The notes under the pieces were generated by a model that saw nothing but the letters and a program-made list of their open reading frames with translations, had not been told where the DNA came from and ran no database searches. The translations under genes and the position numbers were made by a program. Shown in pieces: positions 38,415 to 50,537 of a DNA stretch of 64,000 bases. The stretch's first letter is position 1; every line of letters starts with the position of its first letter. The DNA is from Pogonophryne albipinna. Its lineage: Eukaryota > Chordata > Actinopteri > Perciformes > Artedidraconidae. Where the stretch lies: contig CM053260.1 in NCBI GenBank assembly GCA_028583405.1, positions 11,058,660-11,122,659 of the forward strand, written 5' to 3'.

Positions 38415-41400
38415 ATGTCTAAATGTGAGTTGATTGAACTGAAGGACCTCAGTGCAAATGATACCATTGAGCTGGCTGCTCCTGCGGCAACCCCGGCCCC
38501 GCCCTCTGTAAACCCAGGTCAGCCGAGCCATGTGGTCCGTCTGGTCGGAGACAGCGTCAGCATCGAGGCCCCCCGGGGTCAGATGGAACGAGCTGGAGTG
38601 GGTCATGACTTCCATCCATACAGCCACACCCATCTCACCTGGTGTGACCAGTGTGGAGAATTCATCTGGGGCATCTATAAGCAAAGTTTACGCTGTGCCA
38701 GTGAGTACATTCTTCATCTGAATTTGTTTGGTAATATTCTTTATTTTTCGTCTGTGCCGTAGACATCTGTTATGTGACTGTGTGAAATGTATCATCAACT
38801 AAGCACTGTAGTTTAGTTTAGTTTAAGTCAAGCTCACATTCATGGTCCAGTTGTATGTGTTTAAATCCACGGTCGAAAAGAGTCCCCAACAAACTCAGTA
38901 TTTACTCCTGTTTGTAACGTTTGCTAAAGAATTGGCTTGGGACTGAGAACAACAAACAGATTGAAACAACTGTGGGACAGATTAACAGATATTTGATTAT
39001 ATAAATAATAAATATAAAGTATAGCACCAACCTTTTCCTTTATGTTTAGTGTACGATGAGAATATTTTTCTGCAACCATTGACCTAGAGAGATGCAACCA
39101 GCCTCTTAATCTTTTTTTGCATGAGATAATGGGAAGTCCAGTATATTAAGCTGGTATCATCATTCTTGCATTTGTGCTTAATAATAGGAATTGTGAACCA
39201 TCGCTTTCTCTTACTCAAGATGTGTAAAGAACACTAGTATGGAGTTAAAATCTTCAACCTTATTAGAAATGTCTTAAGATGTTCTCGAACCATGGCCCAA
39301 ATCAGCTCAATAACCACATAATATGTAAGTCCTCTCTCTCTAACGCATTCAGAGATGTGACATTGTCTTCATCTTCTATATCACCAGGCCTCAGGATGCT
39401 CATGTTATTTTTCCATTCATGAGATACTTTCACAGAGTTTTTCCTAATCTTAAGGAAGTTCTGGCAAGCTTCATGTAGGTATAGTTCCTGGGAATGCATT
39501 TGTGTGTGTACATAATTTGACTTTGTCCCAGTTCAACGGAGAAATTCAATGCTATAGCAACCTTTAGAAACATTGCAATTTGCATCAAATATCAAACATG
39601 AGCATTTTTTATTCTGTACATACGATTATGTTGGCATGTTCGAGATTCTAGAGTAGTGTGTTTTAGGGCAATGTTTTTACCACAGGGGCAGATTACTGAA
39701 CACAACAGAGAGCTATTCACAACAAGTGTTGTCCGCGAACCAAAGCATAACTCAGACATTTCCTTCTTTCTCTTATTTCTCAGACTGCAGTTACACTTGT
39801 CACCACCGCTGCCGACTATTTATCCAGCTGGACTGCAGCACAGATGGAAGTTTGTTACCAGACGAGGAAGATTTCTCTGTGGACTCCCTCGAAACAGATA
39901 CGAATGTGGTGAGGATCAGACCTACAATCTTACATTTTCTAAATTTGTATAGAAAGTCTTCATCGGATGGTTTTTGGTGGGTAGGTCAAAGCAGATGGAG
40001 TATCCCCATGCCATATGTCCTCTAAGATACTGGTTTTATTGCCTTCACATTGTCATGCATCTGAGTAGGAGAGAGCAGAGGGGAGGGGACAACTTCACAA
40101 TAAAACAGCTGCCTTTATTTTAGAACCACAGGTTAAAAATGGACCAGCACCAAGTTATCAGATAATTAAAGGATTCATCGACATTTTCATTTTTCAGCCC
40201 ATCCAAAACATAAAGTACACCATACATTCCAAAGGGACATTCAGCAAAAAACGGACAAAAATGTGACATCATTTTTGAAGCCCTAAATAATGCCCCAATA
40301 CACCAGCGGTTTAAAAGTCCCAGACTGTGGATCTCCCCCTTAGACAAAGCTTGGGAAAAGGTGCCCCACATCCCTCATAGTTTTCTTGCTTGGTTTTGCT
40401 AAATTCCTGGATGCCTATGGGATCATGGTAATAATTTTGATCCTATAGACACTTAACAATTGAGCAAAAATAGCCTAATATGGCTGCTTGACATGCATTC
40501 AGACTGTAATAAGGTCTCTTTTAACTAACTTACTAATCAATCAGTGTTGAAATGCTTGAATTCTAACCTATATATTAGGAAACTACAATACATCTTAATG
40601 TTAATATGTACCAACACATCAACAATAACATTCGATGAAAGTGTTGCTTCCAGGAGAGTTTTAGCACATCTCCTCTGGGTATTGGCTGGCCTTTTTAAAC
40701 ATCATTGTGAGGTTTTATTGTCAGGGAGGAGCAAATGTAAATGCTGAGGTCAAAAGAGCGGAATCAGATCTCGACAGCAGGAGAGAGACAGAGAAAAACT
40801 CATTCTGACATACAATCAGTATGAGATACTAAGATTTTGGCAAGGACAAAGATCTAAGTCCTTCAGAGATGACCCGGGGTAGCGCAGCAGCAAGTGACAT
40901 GTTTATCAGTCAGGAGGACACTAGCTCAGGCCTGGAAGTGTATTTTACTGCCCATACATCTTTCTTTCAGAAGGTCAGAAGATCATCGGTGAGGCTATGG
41001 CATCATTTATAATTTTTCAAACACAAAGCTATTTTGACTTACTTTTACCTTTACAGAATTGCATATTTCTTGTTTAACTCGTGACAAAATGCTTGAATGT
41101 ATTTTACTTTCATTTCAATGCTTCTGTTCTCTTTCACTTTCTCTTCCTCGCTTTTGAGGACAAGCTCTCTGCTGACATTAGGTGGCTTATTTTCTGTATG
41201 TACCTGCTGTTTTCTTTTTAGGATGAGCTGATCGAGTCAGGTAAACAGGAGCTGACGCCCAGTGAGATTCAACATAAGATTAAAGAGTATAATGCACAGA
41301 TCAACAGCAATCTCTACATGGTGGCCGTGAGTGACTAATACATCTATTTTCTCTCAATATTCATTTATGCACAAATGTGTACTTGAATTGTATTTGGAAA

Positions 41401-42405
41401 TAACAATTTGCAGACCATTCAACTCCCATTCTGACAATATATATCTCTACTTTGCAGAATAAAGATGGGTCCTACACTGGATTCATCAAGGTCCACTTTC
41501 AGTTAGTCCGTCCTATCTCCCTCCCTCCTGCTGAGAACTCATGCTCAACACAGGAAGAAGATCAGCAGGGCCGACGGATGAAACGGCCGATATCTTTCTA
41601 CCTCCCTAAAGACGCTGCCAAGCACCTGCATATAAGCTCCCAAACACGAGTGCGAGAAGTCATCGAGGCACTACTCAACAAGTTTACTGTGGTGGACAAC
41701 CCGGCCAAGTTTGCCCTGTTTGAACGCTCAGAGAGACATAGTCAAGGTAGAAAACTCAAAATACGTAGTTACTACAAAACAAAACAGAATAAGGCATTAA
41801 GTTCTATGCTGCTGTGTTTTATTCCCTGCAGTGTACATGCGTAAACTGCCTGATGATGAGCGCCCCCTCCACCTGCGCCTGTGTGCTGGCCCCAGTGAAA
41901 AGGTCTTGACCCTTATTTTGAAGGAGAATGAGACAGGGGAAGTAAATGTAAGTTTTAATTTGTCTCTGATCATTTCTATACATATGAAAGACCATATTGT
42001 ATTCCTCGATTTCATTCCATTTCAATGTAAATACTGTTATATTTTACTATATATTTTAAATTATTTAAAATGTTTTTTTAGTTCTCTACCTGTGTTTTTA
42101 ATTCTTGTTTTTATGCACCACGACAACAAGTCAAATTCCTCTTACGTGTAAACCTACCTGGTGGTAATAAACCTGTTTCTGATTCTGATAAGCTGAAAAT
42201 GCCAGTTAATGTATACATATATCGATTATAATGTGGCATTTCTCTCCTCCACAGTGGGATGCATTTAGTTTACCTGAGTTGCGCAACTTTCTGCGAATCC
42301 TGAAGCGTGAGGAGGAAGAGCATGTGCGGCAGATTGAGAGGCGCTACACTCGCACTAGGGAAACTACGAAGCAGGCGATGGCAAGGATTACGACTCCTGG
42401 TTGAC
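38415..42405 (+). CDS. rassf1: RASSF1, Ras-association domain scaffold (A-type isoform)
   Basis: Coding exons: 38415-38700, 39784-39908, 41222-41326, 41458-41746, 41832-41947, 42255-42405. The start MSKCELIELKDL aligns with human RASSF1A MSGEPELIELREL. An upstream in-frame ATG at 38385 is less likely. A C1 zinc finger follows (HDFHPYSHTHLTWCDQCGEF ... CHHRCRLFIQLDC), then the acidic linker ending ETDTNV, the RA domain (NKDGSYTGFIKVHFQLVRP, RPISFYLPKDAAKHLHISS, FALFERSERH) and the SARAH helix (FLRILKREEEEHVRQIERR). The family binds Ras-like GTPases, microtubules and MST kinases. In the literal frame a GGGG at 42358-42361 shifts the end; with one G fewer the protein ends QAMARITTPG at the stop 42403-42405, like human. 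The end given here is that conserved frame. Confidence 0.9.
40869..40988 (+). CDS. rassf1: Alternative first exon of rassf1, RASSF1C type
   Basis: ATG at 40869 opens 40 codons ending at the donor TCATCG|GTGAGG. It reads MTRGSAAASDMFISQEDTSS then GLEVYFTAHTSF. Human RASSF1C begins with a segment containing SQEDSDSELEQYFTARTSL, so SQED..S.LE.YFTA.TS is conserved. The exon is phase 0 and joins in frame to the shared exon at 41222 (DELIESG), as the C1-containing exon ending at 39908 does. It lies inside the A-type intron, implying a second internal promoter. The isoform lacks the C1 domain and keeps RA and SARAH. The match was recognised by eye. Confidence 0.75.
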
Positions 42406-42829
42406 TGTGAAGGATTTAACTAATCTCCATATTCTAACATGAAGAAGAACACTCTCCCACTTTAAATAATATTGTGGATTATGAGGGTAAAAGGGAAAGC
42501 AAGAGCTCAGACAATGACATTGTTTTCATTAAATGCTGTTCATGAAGGAGGGATGCTGCTATGTGTAGGCATTGAGCCACTGTTGTGAACTGAATGGGTG
42601 TATAATAGATGATCTTTGGTTGAATGCAGCTCTTTCTTGAAGAACCATGCTACTTGTTTGCGTTATTTATAGTGGTATTAAAACACACTTATAGTATATT
42701 GTTCATTTATCATGTGATCTTTAGTTATTTTCTGTGAAGCTGTTTTAAAATGTTGGCACTTTAATTAACCTGGGAAATTAATTTGGGCAAGATATAATGT
42801 GAAACAATTTGTTTACATTCTAACTTTCT

Positions 42830-42835
42830 AATAAA
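42830..42835 (+). terminator. Candidate rassf1 polyadenylation signal AATAAA
   Basis: TTTCTAATAAAAAGATC lies about 425 bases past the rassf1 stop; a second AATAAA follows at about 42845. The 3' UTR therefore probably runs 42406 to about 42860. Confidence 0.5.
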
Positions 42836-42859
42836 AAGATCATAATAAATAATTGGTGC

Positions 42860-44583
42860 TTATGATATCCTTGTTGAAACTGTGCATGAAGTAATCAGTT
42901 TGTTAGACTGTGTAGACTAGCTGTTCACATTCTAGCGTGGTAAGCCAAAGCTGAAGTACACTAGATGAAAGAATGTGACTATACGTTACACTGATATTTT
43001 ACAGTTGAATATCTCATTTAAAACCACAGCCTAATATTAATATGCTGTTGTAACAACCTCCACTCTTTTGTCAAAGGTTTGATAAATGGAGGGAAGGATT
43101 TTCTCTTAAACAGCCACACAATTAATGCTAGGCAAAAACTCCCAGCATGTAGGTGCTGTTCAAATGTATGATACATTTGAACAGCACCTACATAAATAAA
43201 TTATATTATGTATAAATATTATTATATTATAAATGGGTCATACAGAAACCATGAAAAGTACACAAAAGTATTACACATACTACATGTACTTTTGGTTTGG
43301 TATGTTTTTTTGACAGACCTGGTCAAACGTGGTCTCGGTATGGGTTAAAAAGGCAGTGAAATATTGCTTTCAGAACAAAAGGAGCAAAAAGAGAAGGGGT
43401 GGTATCAAAACAAAGTTACATTTCCCTTAACTGTGGGTTTAAGACTAACAAAAATAATGTTCTATTTTAAAGCCTAGTTAAAGGGATAGGCAAAACCTTT
43501 AATAAGCAGGTTTTCCTCATAGACTGTTCACTACGCCTGTTTAGCACTTCCACACGTTGTCCATGTGATGGCGGTAGCTTACCTTGTACTCTTAACCAGA
43601 CGCTAAAGAAAAAGACGGAGAAGAAGAACGTGTACCATTAGTTAGCATAAACAGTTAGCATAGCTGTGTGGTGATATCTTGAAAAGATATAGCAACCCAA
43701 CAAGACAAATTCATCAAGGAACATTATATACTTGCGACCGCACCAAACCCCACTTTAGGTATGTTTCCACCAAGCTAAGCGACGGATGTCGGTTATAAAA
43801 CCAGTTAGTGTTAACGTTAGCCCTTGGCAGCGTCGCTTAACGTTATTTTGTCAGATGCAAACATGTTGGCCTGGCTAATGCTAGTAACTGAGTGCTAACT
43901 GTATTTTGCCAGTGGTGATGTGAGCAAGCAGGACATAAAGTGACATAACCAGTGTAACTAATGCAAGCAGCACTAGTGTCTTAATGGTGCTGTTGCTCAA
44001 AGAAAGCTAGCTTTATTAGCCGTTCTCTTCAGATAACCTATGCTAATGGTACCGAGCATTCTTGACTACAAGCAAAGCCGACTAACGTTATTCAGGATGT
44101 TTATATTTCTAAAAAACAAATATACCCATATTATATTGAGACATCCGGGTTTGTAACGTTAGCAGGCTTTGTGTTTCCTTTTAATAATGTGTATTTATTG
44201 AATGTAGCATCGTCTGGTTGCACTGTCATGTCAGTGGCCTCCTATATTCTGGCACTTTGACATAGGGCATATGCCACACAATATATCCTAACTCGACATT
44301 AGCTTTGTCTCTTTGTCCTTTATTTTGTGTCCTATGTAAGCTTTAAGCAATATGGTTAATGTTTATAGAATAATGACCTATAAATTGTGTTTTTTATGCT
44401 GCTGTATTAAAAAAAAATCCCAATTGATGTATTTCTCATATTTTCTGTAATTGTCATTGTTTATGATATCACTATTCTGGGTTTCCAAAAAATCCATGTT
44501 AATCGTAGATTATTTTGGTTTGGTGATTATTATAAAACAATGCCTAAGTAACTTAACTCTTCTATTTCATGTCATTTTTGTAG
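42860..44583. other. rassf1-tusc2 intergenic and tusc2 5' leader
   Basis: There is no coding region besides the leader. It contains the perfect palindrome at 43147-43193. A likely tusc2 noncoding exon ends near 43757 at the donor ACTTTAG|GTATGT. The next exon begins after TTTTTGTAG at 44583. Confidence 0.4.
43147..43193. repeat. Perfect 23-bp inverted repeat with 1-base centre
   Basis: The left arm 43147-43169 (starting ATGTAGGTGCTGTTC) is exactly complementary to 43171-43193, leaving a single G at 43170. It lies between rassf1 and tusc2. No TIR-type element around it was recognised. Confidence 0.95.
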
Positions 44584-44678
44584 GTGTTTTTTTGAAGGTC
44601 CCTCTTCATCTTGTACAGTGACACTGTATAACTACTGGCAGTCTGGTGACCCAAGAAAATAATGTGCTGCAGCTGAAG

Positions 44679-45752
44679 ATGGGGGGTAGCGGCTCCAAAT
44701 CCAAAGGATTTTGGCCTTTTTCAGGCTCGGTTGGTGCAGACGATCCAATCCAAGATGGAAACGAGCAGTCAATGGCAAGAGCTCGGAGTTTCACAGGCGG
44801 AACACCTTTTGTGTTAACTAGACGAAGGTACATTCACCTCAGCATCGTATAGCCTTCATCCTACCTGTTTTAACCTCACTTGAAGCCAGTGTTGTTTACA
44901 CTTGGTATTACAGACCCACAAATTCCTGCTTTTGCACACAAATTCTGACACATCTTCTGGTGCAATACACCATTAAAAAGGGCTTGTCAGATCAGTCGAT
45001 ATATATTCCACTAATGAATTTTAGTGTTAATGTGTCTACTCAATCTTCCCTCTGGAACTCACTCCCACAAAACATGTGAGACTTCACTGACCTCCCCACC
45101 TTCAAAACACTGACCAAAACACACCTCTTCAGACTGGCTTTTAATCTGGTGGTGTCGTTGTTTTAATATTCTATTTCAACTATTTATATTTTATTTTATT
45201 TCCCACCACTGTAAAGTGTCTTTGAGCACCTGAAAAAGCACTCAGAAATTAAATGTATTATTATTATAATTTCTTCTCCTTCTTTTTTCTGGAGGAGTGG
45301 ACACATAAATAGTTTTTAGCTGATGATGAATTAATGGTCTTAGTTACCCTCTTACATATTGTAATGTTAAACATTTTAAGGAGGTTTAATGTCGGAGCAA
45401 AGCATTAGAAAACGACATGTTATGTATAGATGTGTACATGTATATCATTAATTTCGTCTCTGCTGCAGCTCTCTGTACTTGGATGAAGATGGCGACATGG
45501 CCCATGAGTTCTATGAAGAGACAATTGTGACAAAAAATGGACGAAAAAAAGCCAAGCTGAAAAGGATTCACAAAAACCTAACATCCCAGGTGAATACATT
45601 ACAATGCCTAAACTAAAGCTTTTCACAACAAGGGTAGCTCTCTGTATTATCATGCTTTAATTGTAATCTCTTTCGTGTCCTTCTAGGGAATTATAAAGCT
45701 GGAGATCCCTTGCATCCATGTGGATTTCCCAGTTGTCCTCTGTGAAGCCTGA
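44679..45752 (+). CDS. tusc2: TUSC2/FUS1, small myristoylated protein
   Basis: Three exons, 44679-44827, 45469-45589 and 45687-45752, give 336 bases and 111 residues; human TUSC2 has 110. MGGSGSKSKG provides the N-myristoylation signal (Gly2). The conserved body follows (FWPFSGSVGADDPIQDG, DEDGDMAHEFYEETIVTKNG) and the end IHVDFPVVLCEA. TUSC2 is a mitochondria-associated protein linked to calcium handling, apoptosis and immune regulation in mammals. It sits directly downstream of rassf1 on the same strand, as neighbours in human 3p21.3. Intron 1 carries a LINE tail. Confidence 0.96.
45040..45270 (+). mobile_element. LINE (CR1/L2-like) 3' end in tusc2 intron 1
   Basis: A decayed frame resembling the usual end of LINE ORF2 (LPTFKTLTKTHLFRLAFNL) is followed by a 3' UTR with GTAAAGTGTCTTTGAGCACC and GCACTCAGAAATTAAATGTA, then a TTA-repeat tail. 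Confidence 0.6.
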
Positions 45753-48700
45753 TGATGTCTGAAGGGTGTCTCAGACTAGCCACTGTCAACTCCGTCCTGT
45801 GGTTTCCCCTACAGCTGAAAACCTGAACCACCTTTTAATATAATATGATCTCCTGATATATTTGATTCCCTTGTGTGGACAGGCTGATGCAATGTGAGTG
45901 AGCCCCGCATGTGATCTGTTTTGGCTTGTGTAAAGTTAGACAGAATAGATCACCAATGGAGATCTAGAAGGATGCCAAGTTGGCAGAACCTACTCAGTTT
46001 ACAGAACATGGTTTGTCTGCATGTAAGTGTGAATGTGTGTGCAGACACGGGATGACATGGGAAAGAGTCCTGAATTTATTGCTGCAGATTGTTTTCTGGT
46101 ATGATTCAACAAACTCTAGGATTTTGAGCAGAAGGCAACCAGTTCTTCCCTGTGTCATGGTCATATCTGGAGCGGGAAAGTTCAAGTGCACACTTTGTTT
46201 TTTGACCATGACTTGCTTTATTATGCATGGAACAGAATCTGCTTGGTAATAGCCTAGGGAGTTGACAATCAGTGGCCCACAAAATCTGAAGTGGATGTAT
46301 GTCATTATAACGCTGGATGGACTGGCTTCAATGACCTCAGAGACACACATGTACACAGCAGCAGTGAGTCTAGTAAGAAATCCTGTTGGTTTGTTTGCTG
46401 CTTTGGCATAATATGTTTCACTTTTAATTTATTATAACTGTTTTTTAATTACAATATCAAATGCTCAACTGTGTCATTGTCCTTTTTAGTATTTATACAT
46501 TATAAGGTAATTTACTTTCTCACAAACTGTCAAAGAACATCCATAGAAACAGTTAGTAGTCATTGCCTTTCAAAACTATTGGAGGGCATCAAGTTCTACA
46601 ACTGAAAATCTGCTCTGTTTAATTGGATGATTTTAATTTAATAAAATAATCAAACTGAGGCTCCCATACCATACGACAGCCTGTAATGACTTGACCTGAC
46701 AACCATACTGAGGTCTGGTAAGTTAGACCTGTGTGTTTGGAAATGTAATAATACAGAGTCTAAATTAGTTTAAAGGGACTTAAATCCTGAGAGACCAAAT
46801 CCTTCTGAGTGAAACTAAAATGTTGAGAAAATAAAGAAAGTTACAGGAGGATATCTACTTTAATGAGCATCATATGAGGCTTTATATTATATATTGCTTT
46901 ATAAACATTATTTGGCAAGCTTGTAAGGATCATGTGACAAATAATCAACAGATGGAGAATTCAGCTTTTTCGCAACATGTTGTAAATACTAAATAACTGA
47001 CCAGACCTTTCCAACAATGTGGTGGAAATAAGGCTCCTGACCTCCACCCATGATACAATTAGCCACCTGCATAGGAAATTGCAACGGCAAACCATTGTTG
47101 GGAGTGTGTGTATGCATGTGTGCCAGGGCTGGATGTAAGAGAGAAGTGTTCATGAAAAAGGATTTTCTACAAAGCTGTCTGATATTGTTCTTCTCAAAGG
47201 ATAAAGATGGCTATGCCAAAATCCACTACACTTTATTGCTTCCATGAAATGATTACTCCACACAAGTCTTTGTGCTTTTTTACCTCAGGGCAAATGTATT
47301 TTTCAGCTGAGTCTTGGGGAGACATGGCAGTACAATAACATTGTGTTGTTTACTCTCACAAAGCTGCAATAACATGCAAGGTTATGTGGTGAATAGCAGT
47401 ATAGAGTTTAAAAGAAAAATCTTTGACTCAGCAAACCACCCATCCTCTGGTTTCGCTGACAAAAAGTCTGAGCACATGTTAATACATAAAATAAGCCATT
47501 ATTCACATAATCTATTACCTTTAACATATATTTGTCATTAAGACATAATGTGTTCATTATTCAACCTCCTTATACAAAGCTATATGTTTCAGTCATGCCA
47601 TGTCTAAATGTATATTTGTTATGTTTTGGATAAACATTAGAGAAATCAATATTAACTTTGCTAATTTGGCTTTGTACTCTGTAGGAACTGTTTATCAGTA
47701 CTGGAATGTGTGTTTTAAGAGGGTCATAATAGGACAGAGGTATTCTGTGTCAAAATGAGCACCTTGTTTTCTTTGCCACAAGTGCAAACAGAGATCTTAC
47801 AATATATAGTTAATATAGTCATTCATTAACCCTCAGAGGTGCAATGATGTAATTTGGTTCAACAAAAGGTTGATATGGTATTTTTTATGATGAACGCGTC
47901 GTATTATGAAGTCACGTTTTTGTTGCTGACCTTTGCACCTGACTGCATGACTGTGGTAAAAACTTTAAGACAGAATTAGATGAGTTATATAAGATAGTAC
48001 TTCATAGCTATATGACAGACAAAGTAATGTTTCAAAACAACTCAACATACGCTCTGATTTATGTTTATTTTAAACTGATTCAAAATCATTCTGTTTTTAC
48101 ACAAAAACATTTGCCTGGTTTCTCTCATGTATATTTTTTTAAAGAGAAAAAAGTACTGAGCAAAATAAAACAGAAACAACAAGGAACAAAACAAATGTTT
48201 GCTATAATAAGTATTAGGTTAACAGTAGCCCTAAATATATGACATTTTGAACATGAATGGGTAAACGTTGCTTACAGCATGGCCATAAATAAATCTAAAT
48301 ATGTACATATAATCAGTCAAGATTGAAATGTACATAAATGCATGTATTTATGAGACGACATGTGCCAGAGTCCAAAGTCAGTTCATAGAGTGCAGGTCAT
48401 AAAGCTATTACGTTTTTTTAAATTCTGGTCCAATCCTTGCTTGTTGTGGCATTCATAATGTGATTCCAAAGCGTTTATAGCACACCCTAAACATCAGTAC
48501 AACTTCTGAGGATCATGTGTGAGCCATAATGGTAGAACTCCTGTTTATGTGGCAAAGTTTAAATGCACAGTTGAGTCCTACAAATCTATTCACTTTGCTG
48601 TCTACTACTTCAAAGGCTTAATATGAAATGACTACAGGTATAAAACATTCAACATACAAGCGCTGTACTGTACACATTTTAATCTGCCTCAATGGATGAT

Positions 48701-50507
48701 GTCAGAAAAAGCAGGTAAGAAAAAGCCTCACGTCCAACATCAGAGGTGGAGTCTGCTGGATATTTAAACAACACTCAGTGGTGGATTTCGACACAAGTTG
48801 AAGAACTGCGTTTGTCTGCTCTGTAAAGGGGAAATGACCTGGATACGTTTTGAGCAGAATGCAAACTGATCCAAACAACTTGCTTGACTGAACTGCTTTC
48901 ATCTGGATCCAAGAGAGGACAAAAGTTATTGGTAAGACGAGACATTATTTGGACACTAAAATGTATGTGATTAATGCCTGTTATGCTTTATCCCAACTTA
49001 GATACAAGGTCAAATGTAGGAATATAATGTAAAATAATGCATTTTTTTAGAAAGATGCTTTTGCTGAATAACATTTATAAAACATAGCTCTGATCTTTAA
49101 CTTAAGTAAAAGTAGAAGTAGTAAACAACCAAAATGCTCCGTATAAGTAAAAGCACTGCATTCAAAAATAATATTTAGGTTAAAGTAATAGCATCAAAAT
49201 AGACCAAATATAAAAGTACTCATTATTCTGAATTGTCCATCACAAGAATAATGTTTGTTGTATTATTGGATTATAAAACATATTTTTAATTATGCATTTA
49301 TCACTAATGTTGTTGCTATTACAGGTCAATTCAGAGTCAATTTACTTTAAATGTTGCCAGGTTGCTTAATTTCTAATAATGCATCATATGTTATGACTTT
49401 ATTGTTTTTGATTATAAGTTATATGTTGTATTCATCTGAATCTGAAGAGAAAGTTACTAGTAACTCAAACTTTCACATTAATGTCGCGCAGTAGGATTTG
49501 GCCTAACTTTTGATTTCCCTCTACATAGCATAAAATGAAGAGCAGACTATTTATTTAATGGGGGTGAGCGGCAGTGGAATGTAGATTTATTGTCAATTTT
49601 ATGACAGACAGGGTTACGATCATTCTTAACTTTTGAGTAATAGTGTTTTAAAATTCAAACCCCATGCCCTATGAACAAAAACGGCAAATTACGACTTTCT
49701 TTTCTCTTTAATACATTTTGACACCCCCCTAGTCAGGAACTCAATGCTCTGGACTATTGCTCAACATTACCCGTCACCATCCCTCCCGTTGTATCTATTA
49801 GCCTTAGCTTTGTAAATAATCAACATGGGATTAAACGGACTCTAATTTATATCTTCCACATGGCAGGGCTGTGGAAGAACAATTCATCTGAAGGTTACAT
49901 GAGTGGAATAAGCCCCCGTGTTTGGCTTCATCAGAACAGGTCAGACTAAATAGTCAGAAAAACAACATGTTAGCTTACTTAGCACGTTTGTCAGTTTCAA
50001 TGAAACTTTGTCAAACTTTGTTTATCTGTGCCCGTGTAGGGAAGAATTCAAAGTATTCAGAGAAAACTTAAATGTGCATTTAAATGTCAATAGTGAAGGC
50101 TTTAAATCTCGCTCTTACCAACATTTAACTTTTTGCCACAACTGTTCTCAATACAAATGATTCATGTTAAGTCATCAAACAGCAGAGTGAACTGCGACCA
50201 ATCACTTGGTAATATCAGTAATAAGATGTTACCTATAATTCATCTTCATCATAACTGTAGAGTATTTGTTGTAACTTTATTCTAACATTATGTATTAACC
50301 TATCAAATAATATTGCTTTTGCTTTTAATTCTTCTTCTGAAACTCTTATAAATATAACTTAAAAATCACTCTGAACATTTCCTATTTTCATTTATAAGTT
50401 ATCATTATAAAAGTGTTCAATCCCCTTAACCACAGTATTATATATTTTGAATTGTTGGATTGAATTGTTCTCTGAATTTAACAAAACTGCTTTATTTGTA
50501 TTCTCAA
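45753..50507 (+). other. tusc2 3' UTR and tusc2-hyal2 intergenic
   Basis: The first kilobase is probably tusc2 3' UTR, with AATAAA at 46830-46835 and another near 46640. The rest is AT-rich without convincing exons apart from the repeat at 49095-49300. An upstream hyal2 leader exon may be hidden here but was not recognised. Confidence 0.45.
49095..49300 (-). repeat. Fragment of the TACTTTTACT-type dispersed repeat
   Basis: AACTTAAGTAAAAGTAGAAG and TATAAAAGTACTCATTATTC, then TTGTTGTATTATTGGATTAT, belong to the same teleost repeat as 37211-37915, in the opposite orientation. Confidence 0.5.
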
Positions 50508-50537
50508 GAGAAAGAGGACAGAAGACGGGTAGTGACC

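Noticed and set aside
40120..40371. 83-codon reverse frame in a rassf1 intron
   Set aside because: No recognisable domain and no supporting splice signals; it is likely intron noise or an old repeat.
50460..50537. Longer hyal2 start at 50460 (MNCSLNL...)
   Set aside because: It adds 26 residues before a normal signal peptide and an acceptor-like CTCAAG lies between, so it is probably intronic read-through.
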